Part shown: positions 34,678-41,661 of the stretch, one piece after another | Position numbering within the stretch: position 1 is the stretch's first letter | Layout: each line of letters starts with the position of its first letter | NCBI RefSeq assembly: GCF_003601975.1 | Contig: NZ_QZWZ01000050.1 | Coordinates: 1-42,751, forward strand | Length of the DNA stretch: 42,751 nucleotides | DNA from: Mesorhizobium waimense | Lineage (GTDB): Bacteria; Pseudomonadota; Alphaproteobacteria; Rhizobiales; Rhizobiaceae | Direction of reading: 5' to 3' | Position numbers and translations under genes: made by a program | The notes under the pieces: generated by a model | Told to the model about the DNA's origin: nothing | Databases searched by the model: none | Seen by the model: the letters and a program-made list of their open reading frames with translations, nothing else

Positions 34678-34941
34678 CTAGCGCCTCTTGTCCGGCGTCA
34701 CGGCATGGTTGGTGAACGTCAGGTCGCGGTCCTCCCTGCCGGCATCTCGACATGGCTGGCAATAGAGCACCTTGATCAGATCCCAGTGCATGCAGCCGTA
34801 ATCATCGCCCAGGCGCCGGGCTAGCGCCGGCACGTCAAGCACAACATGTCGATGGCAAGTCAGGCAATCCACCGACAGACCCGTGCCGATCTGCAGTTTC
34901 TTGCCGAGTGTGTTCTCGACGAACGGACATTTCATGGTCAT
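34678..34941 (-). CDS. Small zinc-ribbon-like conserved protein
   Basis: 87 residues from the ATG at 34941 (MTMKCPFVENTLGKKLQIGT); the second ATG at 34935 is also possible. Two cysteine pairs, CLTCH (about 31-34) and YCQPC (about 64-68), fit a zinc ribbon, with conserved-looking LARRLGDDYGCMHWDLIKVL between and GREDRDLTFTNHA after. I believe related proteins are widespread in Rhizobiales, without known function. Confidence 0.65.
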   Translation of the reverse strand: MTMKCPFVENTLGKKLQIGTGLSVDCLTCHRHVVLDVPALARRLGDDYGCMHWDLIKVLYCQPCRDAGREDRDLTFTNHAVTPDKRR

Positions 34942-35224
34942 GGAAAGGCGATCTCCGTTGAAGGGGCTCGCCGCAACGGAGGAGTATATTCCTGAATTCG
35001 GTGGCGCCGGCAAGTGCCCAACATTGCAGATTTCATATGGCGGCACGGCCGCCCGGTGGTGGGGGCCTATCATTTTGGCTTAATTGCGCGGTCGCTATAA
35101 CGGACCGATAAATCAAACAAGGCGGGGGAAGAGCGCCGGCCTGTCGATCTCTGTTTATCTGACCGATCGGCAGCCGGCGTCCACTATGCCATGAGCACAA
35201 GCGCCGTTGCCGACGGCCAATCAT

Positions 35225-35347
35225 AAACCTCGCCGCTCCATTTGCGAAGCGGCGAGGCCCCCATCGCCCCAATTGCCGGTCCCCAACAACCGGCGTTGCT
35301 ATCCCTGCAATTGTGGTGCCAGCGGCAAATGACCCATTGGGGGCAGG
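35225..35347. repeat. Intergenic repeat A, copy 1 (122 bp)
   Basis: Starts AAACCTCGCCGCTCC, forms the hairpin CCTCGCCGC/GCGGCGAGG, then GCCCCAATTGCCGGTCCCC, AACAACCGGC, TGCAATTGTGGTGCCAGC and GACCCATTG. It is about 95% identical to 39881-40002 and shares its right half with 40797-40935. The hairpin followed by GGC could act as a terminator. Confidence 0.85.
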
Positions 35348-35458
35348 TCCGCGCAGTGCAGCCAGATTAGCGATTGCTAAATTTCGAGACGATTGGATTG
35401 TCGAAGCTTAACCGGGGCATGCCATGATCGGACAGGTTTCCGACGGTGAGATGATACG

Positions 35459-35686
35459 ATGCGTGCTCGAACTTGGGTCAGGGATGTGCGGCTCGGCGAG
35501 GCCCTCGAACTGAGAAAGCACATAGCTACACTTGAGCGAGAACTCATCGCGGAGACATCCGGCTCTGTCGGTATGTTGAAACTCGCCGAACTTGGCCAAC
35601 AATTGCGTAGGCACAAGTTTCGATTGGAGGTGCTGGAGCGGTGCGTGTCTGGGCTCTCGGAACGAGGACGGCCTAACGGCCAGTAA
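35459..35686 (+). CDS. Small coiled-coil hypothetical protein (75 aa)
   Basis: 75 residues, mostly helical and charged: LGEALELRKHIATLERELIA, ETSGSVGMLKLAELGQQLRR, HKFRLEVLERCVSGL. Heptad-like leucines suggest a coiled coil. The ribosome site is weak and no family is recognised. Flanked by the A and C repeats. Confidence 0.45.
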   Translation: MRARTWVRDVRLGEALELRKHIATLERELIAETSGSVGMLKLAELGQQLRRHKFRLEVLERCVSGLSERGRPNGQ

Positions 35687-35732
35687 TGCACGAAAAAGCC
35701 CCTCTAGCCGAGAGCAAGAGCCAGCTCTTTGG

Positions 35733-35910
35733 TTTTACTAAATTATAAAAGACGTTATAATGGGTTATGCCGACAAACTTTCCCTCTCATGTTTGCCGGT
35801 TAGGCCCGGCGGCCGAAACCCACCCCCCCCCGCGACCGCCGGACCGCTGGCCTTGCCTAATCGCCAAATGAAAAACCCGCCACGGTGGGAGGAACCACGC
35901 GGCGGGCTTT
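35733..35910 (+). ncRNA. Candidate small RNA or repeat C, copy 1
   Basis: TATAAT at 35756-35761, then 33 nt to the core GCCGGTTAGGCCCGGCGGCC (35795-35814), a C-rich stretch and a hairpin (CCCGCC ... GGCGGG, then CTTT) at 35876-35910. The upstream TTTTACTAAATTA matches copy 3 but about 10 bp have been lost before the -10. Predicted transcript about 140 nt. A frame from ATG 35767 exists but is not conserved in the other copies, so an untranslated RNA is the better guess. Confidence 0.4.
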
Positions 35911-36022
35911 CAATGGGAGCGGCCACATTCCTGAGAAATCGACCGCTAACGGCAATAATTGCGCGATGAGCGGGACAGTTCCAGACAATTTTAACGATTG
36001 GGTTTGGCCGCGACCGCATACG

Positions 36023-36190
36023 TCAGCCCAGCAAGCCGGCCTCTTGATGAATGATCGCGTCAAGGATCATCTCATAGACGCTCCCAGTCTCTTCCTCGAT
36101 CTCGATGCTGCCGATGCCGATCGCCTTGGCGTCGGCAAACAGCTTTTGGGTCAATTCAGCGACGGAGATGATGTCGGCGCCGACGATGGC
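36023..36190 (-). pseudogene. DUF768 copy 2, 5'-truncated
   Basis: The minus strand encodes VGADIISVAELTQKLFADAK, IGIGSIEIEEETGSVYEMIL and DAIIHQEAG before a TGA at 36025. This aligns with residues about 22-70 of copy 1 (32104-32373). The N-terminal third is replaced by Ala/Pro-rich codons, an in-frame stop lies about 50 nt upstream, and no start codon is available. It appears to be a dead paralogue. Confidence 0.75.
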
Positions 36191-36277
36191 CGGGCTGGCG
36201 GTTGGCGCTGGTGCTGCCGGCCCTAGCTTACGCGATCACACCATACGAGAACGGACCGCCTTACCCTACCTCAACAT

Positions 36278-36374
36278 GGCGGCGGACTTTTGAGCCCGTC
36301 ACTGGCCGGCGCCTTACCCCAAAGCCCCCCGCCCAACAGGCGCCGGCCATCTTCTCCTGCCGAAATCGTCAAGT
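36278..36374. repeat. Intergenic repeat B, copy 2
   Basis: Starts GGCGGCGGACTTTTGAGCCC and includes GGCCGGCGCCTTACCCCAAA, GGCGCCGGCCATCTTCTCC and AAATCGTCAAG. It matches 34347-34440 with small indels. GGCCGGCGCC and GGCGCCGGCC are exactly complementary (10 bp) around 30 nt. Confidence 0.7.
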
Positions 36375-36445
36375 GCGTCCTTGGCGGCATTAACCACTTG
36401 CGGCGCCAATGCGGAGCAAAAAGCGATGTGCAGAGGTTTACTTGC

Positions 36446-36676
36446 ATGGAACATTCCCAACACAGATTCTACTGCCACATAGAAGCCGGTGGAACGTGGG
36501 GCGTTTGGGACCGCATCGCTAACCGGCCGGCGAGGTTGGGAGGACGCGATCTCCTCAGTTGCACATCCCAGCGAGCTGAGGCTGCCGAAGGCGTTCTGAC
36601 GCGGATTTATGACAACGGATTGGAAGCGCGCGGCGTGCGGACCGGTGAACTTAAAGGCCGGCTTCGGCCAGAATAG
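36446..36676 (+). CDS. Small hypothetical protein (76 aa)
   Basis: From ATG 36446: MEHSQHRFYCHIEAGGTWGV, WDRIANRPARLGGRDLLSCT, EGVLTRIYDNGLEARGVRTG. The G-T-W-x-V-W-D ... RPA-x-LGG pattern with a following helix reads like a real small alpha/beta protein. An opposite-strand frame covers the same DNA but is Arg/Pro-rich and looks like a shadow. No family is named. Confidence 0.45.
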   Translation: MEHSQHRFYCHIEAGGTWGVWDRIANRPARLGGRDLLSCTSQRAEAAEGVLTRIYDNGLEARGVRTGELKGRLRPE

Positions 36677-36789
36677 CCAGCAACGATAGCGCCGCCAATA
36701 CCCAGGCCGACGGGGCCGGTGAGGTCCTGAAATTTGAAGTTCCTTCGCATCAAAACTCGTTATGTGAGATAGTCCCGTATCAGCCGTAT

Positions 36790-37007
36790 TTGAGGGATGG
36801 CCAATGCCGCTACAGCGGAGTAATCGAGCCCGCTGATCTGGATTTGCTCCAGCGGGTGTTCGACCAACTGTGCGGCGAGCGCCGTCTAGCCCAAAAGGAC
36901 AAGGAACAGAGGGAAGACCTCGCTGAGGAAATCGTAGCGCTTTCCGGCGTGGGATCGTGGACGAAGCGGACCTATTACAGGCAGTTTCCAAGCGCAGTAG
37001 AGCCTGA
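36790..37007 (+). pseudogene. Frameshifted small gene
   Basis: A TTG-started frame encodes LRDGQCRYSGVIEPADLDLL, QRVFDQLCGERRLAQKDKEQ and REDLAEEIVAL. Near 36950, one base over, it would continue as VDEADLLQAVSKRSRA and stop at 37007, which is the kind of ending (acidic helix then basic tail) seen in short rhizobial proteins of this type. In the current frame the sequence becomes implausible. Either an inactivating indel or a sequence error. Confidence 0.5.
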
Positions 37008-37021
37008 TGGCGCGCGCCGCG

Positions 37022-37252
37022 TCAGTCCGCCAACCGTGGGCCATGGTGATGAACCACGGCGTCTAGGATCGTCTCATAGACGCTACCCTTGCCGGTCTCT
37101 TCCACGATTTCTGCTCCCTCAATTCCCTGCTTTTGAGCATCAGCAAACAGTTTATCGGTCGCCCTGCCCGTCGAGATGACGTCGGCGCCGACGAGGTCGG
37201 GCACGTTGTCGGCAAGCCACCGTTCCAAGAACTCTCTTCCGCGAGTGGTCAT
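37022..37252 (-). CDS. DUF768 family protein, copy 3
   Basis: 76 residues from the ATG at 37252: MTTRGREFLERWLADNVPDL, GADVISTGRATDKLFADAQK, EGAEIVEETGKGSVYETILD. Full length for the family, with an ATG start, so this is the most likely functional copy. It differs clearly from copies 1 and 2, so it is not a recent duplicate. Function unknown. Confidence 0.82.
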   Translation of the reverse strand: MTTRGREFLERWLADNVPDLVGADVISTGRATDKLFADAQKQGIEGAEIVEETGKGSVYETILDAVVHHHGPRLAD

Positions 37253-37352
37253 GGACCGTCAATTTCGGTTCGAGCGTTAGGTTTCCGCAGAAACGCGAGA
37301 TTGACTCCGGCTCATCCATTTGAGGGGAAGAGAACACCGCCGTTTTGCCAAG

Positions 37353-37480
37353 TTAGCAGCGACGCAAAGGCGGCCTATAATTCGCCAGCCGGCGAAAACT
37401 GCCTCTCCGTTTGCCGGTTAGGCCCGGCGGCCGAACCCCAAGCCACCCCCAGCCCCGGCCGCTGGGCCGCTGGACGCCTT
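37353..37480 (+). ncRNA. Candidate small RNA or repeat C, copy 2
   Basis: TTAGCA (37353-37358), 17 nt, TATAAT (37376-37381): a sigma70-like promoter. A 6-bp hairpin TTCGCC/GGCGAA begins at the -10. After 31 nt comes the core GCCGGTTAGGCCCGGCGGCC (37413-37432), then CCAAGCCACCCCCAGCCCC and GGCCGCTGGGCCGC. No terminator hairpin like that of copies 1 and 3 is seen; it runs up to the convergent gene ending at 37481. Confidence 0.4.
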
Positions 37481-37690
37481 CTAGAGCGAGGCTCGACTGG
37501 AATCCAAGCGTCGCCTGATTTCCTCCAGTCCTGTAACGCCCTCGTTGAACAGTGCCCAAATGCGCTCGGCCAAACGGTCGCGCGCTTCTTGGTCGCCGGA
37601 GATACCCATCTCCTTGGCGTATTCGTCTAAGAGCTTTCCGAGCGCGGCCAGTTGTTCGGGGTCGGCGACGCCCCACAGAGCCCTCGTCAT
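37481..37690 (-). CDS. Small helical hypothetical protein (69 aa)
   Basis: From the ATG at 37690, chosen because TGAGGC lies about 9 nt upstream: MTRALWGVADPEQLAALGKL, LDEYAKEMGISGDQEARDRL, AERIWALFNEGVTGLEEIRR. This helical layout (ALGKLLDEY ... ARDRLAERIWALFNEG) is familiar in short rhizobial proteins and resembles the broken gene at 36790-37007. Function unknown. Confidence 0.68.
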   Translation of the reverse strand: MTRALWGVADPEQLAALGKLLDEYAKEMGISGDQEARDRLAERIWALFNEGVTGLEEIRRRLDSSRASL

Positions 37691-37975
37691 CGCATTTTGC
37701 CTCATCGAATAGGGCGAAAGCGTGATCGACTCTTTCAAGCGTCCGTAAGCCAACTAGATCGGACGACAAGGGCATCCTACACCTAGCGAGGCCCCATAGC
37801 GAATCCCTCACGGGTCGCCGGCCGAAATCGCGAAGTTTTACCAAATCCAGCGGTTGGCTGTGATTGCATGGCGCGTGATGACAGAACGCGGTGACCGCCA
37901 TCTTCGCGTCGATCAACGATTGGAACGTCCAGCCCTTTGAAAGGGTCAGTCCCGAAATCTCAACCTTGGCCGTCA

Positions 37976-38701
37976 CTATTGAACAGAAGCCGCCGATACC
38001 AGGACGAAGCCGCGGGTCTTGTTCTCGTTGTCGGAGTCCTGCGTGTTCATGGCATCGAAAAGCTCAGACGCCTTCACCCAAACAGGGGGGTATTTATACC
38101 GTGCGACATCAAGGATGAGGAAGCGGTCCGCTTTCCCGTCATAGGCTGCCAGCGGCGAGATATGGCCGCCTTTCTCCTGTCCGATTGCCTTGCGGAGGTA
38201 GTTGACGATTACAAAATGGTTCGGCTGGCTGAGATAGGAACTGGCCAACTTGCGGAATTCCTCGACTGAGCTGTCGGCGGCATGACGGACTTCTGCTTTG
38301 ACCGGCTGCGTCGCGAGAATTCCACCGATCTGATCGAGCGTCATGCCTTTCTTCGCCAAGACATCTCGGGCGAGAATGACGTCCGTTCGTTCATCGAGGA
38401 TATTGTCCTGCGTGAATGTGCGATAGGGCTCGAACTCCGGAACCGAAGGCGCCGGGACATTGAGCGCGTTCAGCACCATGACGATGCTGGCGACACCACA
38501 ATAGGACTGTGTCTTCTGCGTCAGAAAGTTGCTTGCGAGAGGGAAATAGGCCTCCCGGGCATCGCTTTCGACGAAGTAGTTTTCGCCGGCATCAGAACTA
38601 AAGCCGGTGAGATTGTCAGGAAGCTTCAGGGTTTCGGCGCCTGCGCTGGTGACGAACAGCCCCAACGCGACCACCGCCACATGAACGAAGTGTTTTGACA
38701 T
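37976..38701 (-). CDS. Phytochelatin synthase-like papain-fold protein
   Basis: 241 residues from the ATG at 38701 (GGAG upstream), opening with a signal peptide (MSKHFVHVAVVALGLFVTSA, cleavage near GAETL), so exported. The bacterial phytochelatin synthase fold is present with its catalytic triad: Cys68 in QSYCGVAS, His180 in GGHISPLAAYD and Asp198 in LILDVARYKYPPVWV. Bacterial short forms (such as NsPCS) mainly cleave glycine from glutathione rather than build phytochelatins; substrate here is unproven. It lacks the variable C-terminal domain of plant enzymes. It lies next to the ligase gene, with no metal-transport genes nearby. Confidence 0.88.
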   Translation of the reverse strand: MSKHFVHVAVVALGLFVTSAGAETLKLPDNLTGFSSDAGENYFVESDAREAYFPLASNFLTQKTQSYCGVASIVMVLNALNVPAPSVPEFEPYRTFTQDNILDERTDVILARDVLAKKGMTLDQIGGILATQPVKAEVRHAADSSVEEFRKLASSYLSQPNHFVIVNYLRKAIGQEKGGHISPLAAYDGKADRFLILDVARYKYPPVWVKASELFDAMNTQDSDNENKTRGFVLVSAASVQ

Positions 38702-38793
38702 GGCATCATCTCCGGTGCGTGATGGTGCCACTATACCGGAAGGACGGCGTGTATCACCATCCCCCCGCGCCAGACTTGGGCCGGCCGTCGTCT

Positions 38794-39681
38794 TCAATCA
38801 TCCTCCCAGAAATCCTGCAGCGAGGCGTGGCGTAGGTCCTCCTCGCCGCGCAGGTGCTTCACACGGCCGATTAGCCCTGGTTTCACCCATTGAGTCGCCG
38901 GACGCTTCATGCCCTTCGGTGCCGGCCCGGAATGCTCCTGAACGCGCTCCCAGAGGCGTTCGCGCATCTCCCGATTCAAGGTGATGAAGGCGGAGCCGAC
39001 ATAGCGCCCGGTGCCGCGCTCGGCCATCAGGGCAAAGGCGGGCTTGCCGGCCTCGCGCTCGACGCCGAGCAATTCGTATTCTTCGATCCTGTAGCATTTC
39101 GCCTTCAGCCAGTTGGTCGACGGGCCGCTTCGATATTTGCTGTCCTTCCGCTTTGAAACCATGCCCTCCAGACCAGCCTCATCGACAAGGTGGAAGATTG
39201 CCTTGGCCTCGCCCTGCAAAGCCTGGCTGAACTGAATGCGACCGCCAGTCGAGATCATGCTGACAAGAATCTCGCGGCGATCCTCCAGCGCCATGTCACG
39301 CAGATCGTGGCCGTTGAGATGCAGGAGATCGAAGGCGACGAAATAGAGATCGTGCTGGCGCTGCGTGATGGCTTTCCGCAGGGCTGCGAGATCGGACAGC
39401 CCCGCCTCATTGGTGACGATGATCTCGCCATCGACGATGGCGTTTTGGACGTTCAATTCTTTAGCTGCGTCAACCAAGTCTCGATATTTTGCCGACCAAT
39501 CCAAACCACGGCGGGTGAAGATGCGAACGTCCGCGTCATCGATGATGATCTGCGACCGGTAGCCGTCGAATTTGACCTCATGAATCCAGTCGTCCCCTTC
39601 CGGTGGCTTCTCCACAAGGGTCGGCATCAACGGCTCGATAAATTTCAGCCGGCCTATGCCAGCGCTCACTCGTTTACGCAC
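38794..39681 (-). CDS. Stand-alone ATP-dependent DNA ligase domain (LigD/LigC type)
   Basis: 295 residues. Nucleotidyltransferase motif I is EVKFDGYR with adenylated Lys37; motif III-like VDGEIIV, motif IV LEGMVSKR and motif V NWLKAKC follow, then an OB-fold region to about 290. It therefore corresponds to the ligase module of LigD without the nuclease and polymerase modules, as LigC-type enzymes that act in end joining or gap repair. No ku gene is in the window. The ATG at 39681 or the Met at residue 19 could start it. A decayed second copy is at 41334-41623. Confidence 0.9.
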   Translation of the reverse strand: MRKRVSAGIGRLKFIEPLMPTLVEKPPEGDDWIHEVKFDGYRSQIIIDDADVRIFTRRGLDWSAKYRDLVDAAKELNVQNAIVDGEIIVTNEAGLSDLAALRKAITQRQHDLYFVAFDLLHLNGHDLRDMALEDRREILVSMISTGGRIQFSQALQGEAKAIFHLVDEAGLEGMVSKRKDSKYRSGPSTNWLKAKCYRIEEYELLGVEREAGKPAFALMAERGTGRYVGSAFITLNREMRERLWERVQEHSGPAPKGMKRPATQWVKPGLIGRVKHLRGEEDLRHASLQDFWEDD

Positions 39682-39744
39682 AGATTCAACTCAGGCCCGG
39701 TCAATCTGGCGGCCAGGGAAAGAAATATGGAGCATTTTACTAAA

Positions 39745-39915
39745 TTAGCAATTATGCATGAAGAGGCTATAATTCAGCCCCAGCCGGCGCCGCCCCTGAG
39801 CCCCGCCGGTTAGGCTCGGCGGCCCCTCGTCACCCCGATCGGCTGTCGAGCCGCCTGAAGGTTGATGGCTGAAACGCAAGAAACCTCGCCGCTCCATTTG
39901 CGAAGCGGCGAGGCC
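39745..39915 (+). ncRNA. Candidate small RNA or repeat C, copy 3
   Basis: TTAGCA (39745-39750), 17 nt, TATAAT (39768-39773), then 31 nt to GCCGGTTAGGCTCGGCGGCC (39805-39824). A hairpin, CCTCGCCGC/GCGGCGAGG (39884-39915), follows and is the start of repeat A copy 2. Predicted transcript about 135 nt. The promoter lies about 65 bp beyond the start of the divergent ligase gene. Confidence 0.42.
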
Positions 39916-40002
39916 CCCATCGCCCCAATTGCCGGTCCCCAACAACCGGCTTTGCTAACACTGCAATTGTGGTGCCAGCCGCAAATGACCCATTGTGGGG
40001 CA
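39881..40002. repeat. Intergenic repeat A, copy 2 (122 bp)
   Basis: Near-identical to 35225-35347; differences are concentrated around CGGCTTTGCTAACA and in one or two bases near the right end. Same hairpin at the left and TGCAATTGTGGTGCCAGC at the right. Confidence 0.85.
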
Positions 40003-40141
40003 GGATCACCCCGCGCGTTAGGTGTTGCCGTGCCGAGCTTACCAGCGCGCGCTTCGGCCGGCCGCAGCAAAGCGCTTCGCGCGTCCTGGCGCGTCCCTGT
40101 GTGTTCTTAGGCTACAGAATGCGCCGGCAAGCCCGCGCCCC

Positions 40142-40363
40142 CTAATTGTGGTTGTCCAACAAGAGGGCAAGCTTTCTGGCTGCGGCGCTTTCTACAATCA
40201 ATTCCTCTAACCCGCTGTCGCCGACGCGCGATTTGTTGACGCGACGCCTGATTACACGGAGCGCTTCAGATATCGAAACTGCGGTGGTCTTCGCGTGACC
40301 ATCCAGATATCGGCCGACTTCAATCACGGCATCTGCATCGACGTCGAATGGCAATTCTCGCAT
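40142..40363 (-). CDS. Small hypothetical protein (73 aa)
   Basis: The ATG at 40363 has GGGAGGG just upstream. Protein: MRELPFDVDADAVIEVGRYL, DGHAKTTAVSISEALRVIRR, RVNKSRVGDSGLEELIVESA, ending ALLLDNHN. It reads as three helices; the strong ribosome site supports expression. No family is recognised. Confidence 0.65.
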   Translation of the reverse strand: MRELPFDVDADAVIEVGRYLDGHAKTTAVSISEALRVIRRRVNKSRVGDSGLEELIVESAAARKLALLLDNHN

Positions 40364-40591
40364 GGCACCCTCCCGCGGCACCCGAACCTGCTCCCGAATT
40401 GTCGCACTGAAACGAAGAAACACAGCATCATCAATAAGGAGGAAGCGGCGCGTCTTAGTGTTCCACCTGGCCCCTGTCCGGACGGGATTTTGGCCTCTCT
40501 AGGGCAAGATGAAAGCTGACGCATACCGGTGGGACGATGACAGTCGCGATCATGAACGTGCCGGCGCCCAAAGTGCCAACGACCGCCGTGA

Positions 40592-40735
40592 TTACTGAAG
40601 TCGCTTCCCAACGCCTTCAAACATTGGGTCTGGCAGCCTCTGGGAGATTGCCAGCGCGTTGTCATGGCCGCATTGCGGGCACTTCAGCATCTTCGACCCG
40701 ATTGGGTTGGTGCAGCCTGCACAGATGGCCATCAT
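40592..40735 (-). CDS. Zinc-ribbon microprotein (47 aa)
   Basis: From the ATG at 40735 (or 40732): MMAICAGCTNPIGSKMLKCP, QCGHDNALAISQRLPDPMFE, GVGKRLQ. Two Cys-x2-Cys pairs, CAGC and CPQC, 12 residues apart form a compact zinc ribbon. That pattern is hard to explain by chance. Ribosome site is weak. Function unknown; could bind nucleic acid or protein. Confidence 0.55.
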   Translation of the reverse strand: MMAICAGCTNPIGSKMLKCPQCGHDNALAISQRLPDPMFEGVGKRLQ

Positions 40736-40796
40736 CTATCTATGGTCCCGCTCCCTACGCGCTCGCGAGTTTGAAGCGCTCCCAAAGCGCAATTGA

Positions 40797-40935
40797 GACC
40801 CGCCGCTCCATTCACGGCAGCGGCGGGCCGCCCCCAGGGATAAAATAATGGGGACTTGCCGGGGTGTTGGTTTAACCCGGCAGTGCTTCTACCAGTGCAA
40901 TTGCGGTGCCAGACGTATTGACCCATTTCGAGGCA
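40797..40935. repeat. Intergenic repeat A, diverged copy 3
   Basis: The same layout as copies 1 and 2: a hairpin (CCCGCCGC/GCGGCGGG around TCCATTCACGGCA) at the left, then AACCCGGCAGTGCTTCTACC, TGCAATTGCGGTGCCAG and GACCCATTT. The middle is about 15 bp longer and the identity is mainly in the two ends. Confidence 0.65.
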
Positions 40936-41108
40936 CCTTTGGCCCTGTGCGATGCTCGATGACCCCCACAGTCCAATCGATCGTGCGACCGAAGTCCAAT
41001 CGGCATGCCCAAGTGGCCACGTCTCCGGGGGCCTTGGGTCCGCCTTGCGGGACCATCTAGCCGGGGAGCATCTTTCTGTCGACTGAGATCCAGCGCCGGG
41101 GGGCGCGC

Positions 41109-41261
41109 ATGATCGCTATCTGGACGCACGAAGGAACAATCATCGTGTTCGATCTCGAGGTCGGCACTGTCTCCGCTCGTTCCGAACATGAAGCCTGGCG
41201 TGAAGTCGAGCGCCGCAGGGCGATGAAGCAGGAACGGCGAGCAGCTACCGCGCCGCGGTGA
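41109..41261 (+). CDS. Small hypothetical protein (50 aa)
   Basis: From ATG 41109 with GGGGGG upstream: MIAIWTHEGTIIVFDLEVGT, VSARSEHEAWREVERRRAMK, QERRAATAPR. A short beta-hairpin followed by a charged helix. Plausible but without homologues that I can name. Confidence 0.4.
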   Translation: MIAIWTHEGTIIVFDLEVGTVSARSEHEAWREVERRRAMKQERRAATAPR

Positions 41262-41333
41262 CTGGCGCCACTGTCCTACACGGCCGAAGCGCCTCGGGCG
41301 TCCTGATGCCTGCCTGTGGCAGCGCACCAGCGT

Positions 41334-41623
41334 AGCGAAATGCAGATCATGTTGGTGCCTAGTGATAGCCTTGCGTAATTCGCCGAAGTCAGAAAGGCCG
41401 GCATTGTTCAACACGATGATCTCGCCGTCGACGATGGCGCTTTCAGCCTCAAGCTCGCCGGCGGCCTTGGCGCGGTTGCGATACTTCGACGTCCAGGCCC
41501 GCGGCAGGTGAAGATGCGCACGCCGGCCCTCTCCCGGACGATTTGCGATCGATAGCCGTCGAACTTGACCTCGTGAATCCAGTCGGCGCCCTCTGGTGGC
41601 TTCTCCACCAGGGTTGGCATCAA
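41334..41623 (-). pseudogene. Decayed second copy of the LigD-type ligase gene
   Basis: The 5' part on the minus strand reads MMPTLVEKPPEGADWIHEVK, FDGYRSQIVRERAGVRIFTC, closely matching the intact ligase at 38794-39681. A frameshift near 41505 then moves the homology to another frame: WTSKYRNRAKAAGELEAESA, IVDGEIIVLNNAGLSDFGEL, RKAITRHQHDLHF. Homology ends at about 41334 and the remaining two thirds, including motifs IV and V, are absent. Divergence from the intact copy suggests an old paralogue. Confidence 0.85.
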
Positions 41624-41661
41624 CGGCTCCAGCCGGCCCTGGCCTTGGCCGGCGCCTGCGC

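Noticed and set aside
34285..34824. 179-codon plus-strand frame through repeat B
   Set aside because: Overlaps two better minus-strand small genes and the repeat; start lacks a ribosome site.
36314..36991. 225-codon minus-strand frame
   Set aside because: Arg/Pro-rich, passes through repeat B and opposite two better small frames; likely non-coding.
35795..39824. GTTAGGC in the repeat C cores as integron attC sites
   Set aside because: GTTRRRY is matched, but no RYYYAAC partner at a fitting distance and no intervening cassette or integron integrase is present.
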